This document shows positions 63,035 through 64,000 of a stretch of DNA of 64,000 bases, in pieces. How positions within the stretch are numbered: the stretch's first letter is position 1; each line of letters starts with the position of its first letter. The translations under genes were made by a program, and so were the position numbers. This DNA comes from Pelagibacterium xiamenense (lineage in GTDB: Bacteria; Pseudomonadota; Alphaproteobacteria; Rhizobiales; Devosiaceae). Where the stretch lies: the NCBI RefSeq assembly GCF_021166475.1, contig NZ_JAJOYS010000001.1, positions 248,001 through 312,000 on the forward strand, read 5' to 3'. The notes beneath the pieces were generated by a model, which was given only the letters and a program-made list of their open reading frames with translations, made no database searches and was not told the origin of the DNA.

Positions 63035-64000
63035 GTGTCCCGTACCGATGCGATTCTAGAGCGCCTGTTGAGGTTGCACCCAAAGCTGATCGATCTCGAG
63101 CTGACGCGGGTCGAGCGCCTGCTCGACGCGCTAGGGCGTCCGCAGGACAGGCTGCCGCCTGTCATCCACGTTGCCGGGACCAACGGCAAAGGCTCGACCG
63201 TCGCCTTCCTGCGCGCGATGCTGGAAGCTGCGGGCAAGCGCGTGCATGTCTATACCTCTCCCCACCTGGTTGCCTTCCGCGAGCGCATACGGCTCGCGGG
63301 CACGCTCGTTTCCTCGCGCCAGCTCAACCGCGCGCTCGAGGCGTGCGAGGCGGCCAACGGGGGCGAGCCGATCACCTATTTCGAGATTACGACGGCTGCG
63401 GCGTTTCTGCTTTTCTCCGAGGTGGAGGCGGACTATCTCCTGCTCGAAGTCGGCCTGGGCGGGCGCTATGACGCAACGAACGTGATCGATCATCCGCTGG
63501 GCGCGGTGATTACGCCGATTTCAAGCGATCACACACAGTTCCTGGGCGAAACCATCGCCGAAATCACCGATTCCAAGGCCGGGATCATGAAGCGCGGCGC
63601 GCCCGCCGTCATCGGCCTGCAGCCCGACGACGCGCTCGATGTGATCGACGCAGAGGCCCAGAAGCTCGGGATAACCCCGTTCGTCGCCGGGCGCGACTAT
63701 GACGGCTTTTCCCAGCGTGGGCGTTTCATCTATGAGGACGATACCGGACTGATCGATCTGCCCATGCCGGCGCTGGTCGGCAGCCATCAGGTGGAAAACG
63801 CCGCGCTGGCGGTGGCCGCAGTGCGCCATTTCGGCCTGCCCGTCGATGAAGAGGCGATGGCGAGGGCCATGCGGTCGGTTGCCTGGCCGGCACGGCTCAT
63901 GCCCCTGCGCGGGGCGCTTCTTGATCATGTGGGTGAAGACAACGAGCTTTGGCTCGACGGTGGACACAACGCGGCGGGCGCGCTCGCGCTGGCTGAGGCG
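63035..64000 (+). CDS. folC: Folylpolyglutamate synthase/dihydrofolate synthase (3' end cut by window)
   Basis: Mur-ligase-fold enzyme that adds glutamates to folates, 322 residues visible, reading beyond the window end. The P-loop is VIHVAGTNGKGSTVAFLRAML. Also seen are YTSPHLVAFRERIR, the metal/ADP-binding LLLEVGLGGRYDATNV and SSDHTQFLGETIAEI, as well as DGGHNAAGALALAEA near the truncated end. The start is GTG at 63035. The gene is incomplete only because the window ends. It directly follows accD, an arrangement seen widely. Confidence 0.93.
   Translation, partial: MSRTDAILERLLRLHPKLIDLELTRVERLLDALGRPQDRLPPVIHVAGTNGKGSTVAFLRAMLEAAGKRVHVYTSPHLVAFRERIRLAGTLVSSRQLNRALEACEAANGGEPITYFEITTAAAFLLFSEVEADYLLLEVGLGGRYDATNVIDHPLGAVITPISSDHTQFLGETIAEITDSKAGIMKRGAPAVIGLQPDDALDVIDAEAQKLGITPFVAGRDYDGFSQRGRFIYEDDTGLIDLPMPALVGSHQVENAALAVAAVRHFGLPVDEEAMARAMRSVAWPARLMPLRGALLDHVGEDNELWLDGGHNAAGALALAEA

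Overview
The window is chromosomal core DNA from a high-GC (about 63-65% by eye) alphaproteobacterium of the order Hyphomicrobiales. The evidence is the RegB/ActS-ActR pair, an Irr-type Fur regulator, a class II (CP4-like) AroA, fabA-fabB, an AccD that has lost its zinc cysteines, DUF2852, DUF1150 and TIGR02300 proteins, and the cluster gyrB-recF-dnaN-dnaA-rpsT-mutM-ubiE-ubiB-coaBC-dut. A Devosia/Pelagibacterium-type organism fits best, but this is inferred from protein flavour without a database search. I see no insertion sequence, prophage, CRISPR array or plasmid gene.

Layout. 1-5.7 kb: redox two-component system RegA (cut by the window edge) and RegB, a DUF2852 protein, a YgjP-type metallopeptidase and PBP1A. 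5.9-20.7 kb: replication and repair block on the minus strand (gyrB, recF, dnaN, dnaA, rpsT, mutM), then a plus-strand ubiquinone/CoA/dUTPase block (ubiE, ubiB, coaBC, a lipoprotein, dut, DUF2259, a MoeB-like enzyme). 20.7-27.4 kb: fabB-fabA, then rnd-lptC-lptA-lptB-rpoN, all minus, with a decayed luxR fragment and tRNA-Leu behind them. 27.5-31 kb: a Tat-exported PhoX-like protein and a membrane-anchored sugar dehydrogenase. 31.3-41.3 kb: an NDUFA9-like protein, GST-queG-SDR, then rbfA-truB-[sensor kinase]-rpsO-pnp. 41.4-51.4 kb: YciI-like protein, hydrolase, 2-hydroxyacid dehydrogenase, SH3 protein, irr, hpf-ptsN, DUF1150-hsp20, a glycosyltransferase, a TadE/TadG pair and a YdeI-like protein. 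51.5-64 kb: tRNA-Ala, TIGR02300, aroA-cmk-rpsA, a GNAT protein, sppA-ihfB-lapA, trpF-trpB-(DUF1127)-trpA-accD-folC (cut by the window edge).

How the genes work together: the window combines DNA replication initiation, lipid A export (Lpt), unsaturated fatty acid synthesis (FabA/FabB/AccD), aromatic amino acid synthesis (AroA, TrpFBA), RNA processing and decay (Rnd, PNPase), ribosome assembly and hibernation (RbfA, TruB, HPF, S1, S15, S20) and redox/iron control (RegAB, Irr).

Nothing here looks like a large undescribed multi-gene system. The strongest observations are: (i) a signature of a single ~22.8 kb inversion. Flipping the segment between fabA/rpoN and irr/hpf restores both rpoN-hpf-ptsN and fabB-fabA/irr. 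(ii) A heat-shock sigma-32-like promoter followed by a ROSE-like RNA thermometer in front of hsp20. (iii) An irr transcript that appears to run antisense through the whole SH3-protein gene to a terminator beyond it. (iv) Insertions into conserved operons: a sensor kinase inside rbfA-truB-rpsO-pnp, and a DUF1127 gene with its own terminator inside trpFBA. (v) A decayed luxR remnant. (vi) Several long inverted repeats in non-coding gaps.
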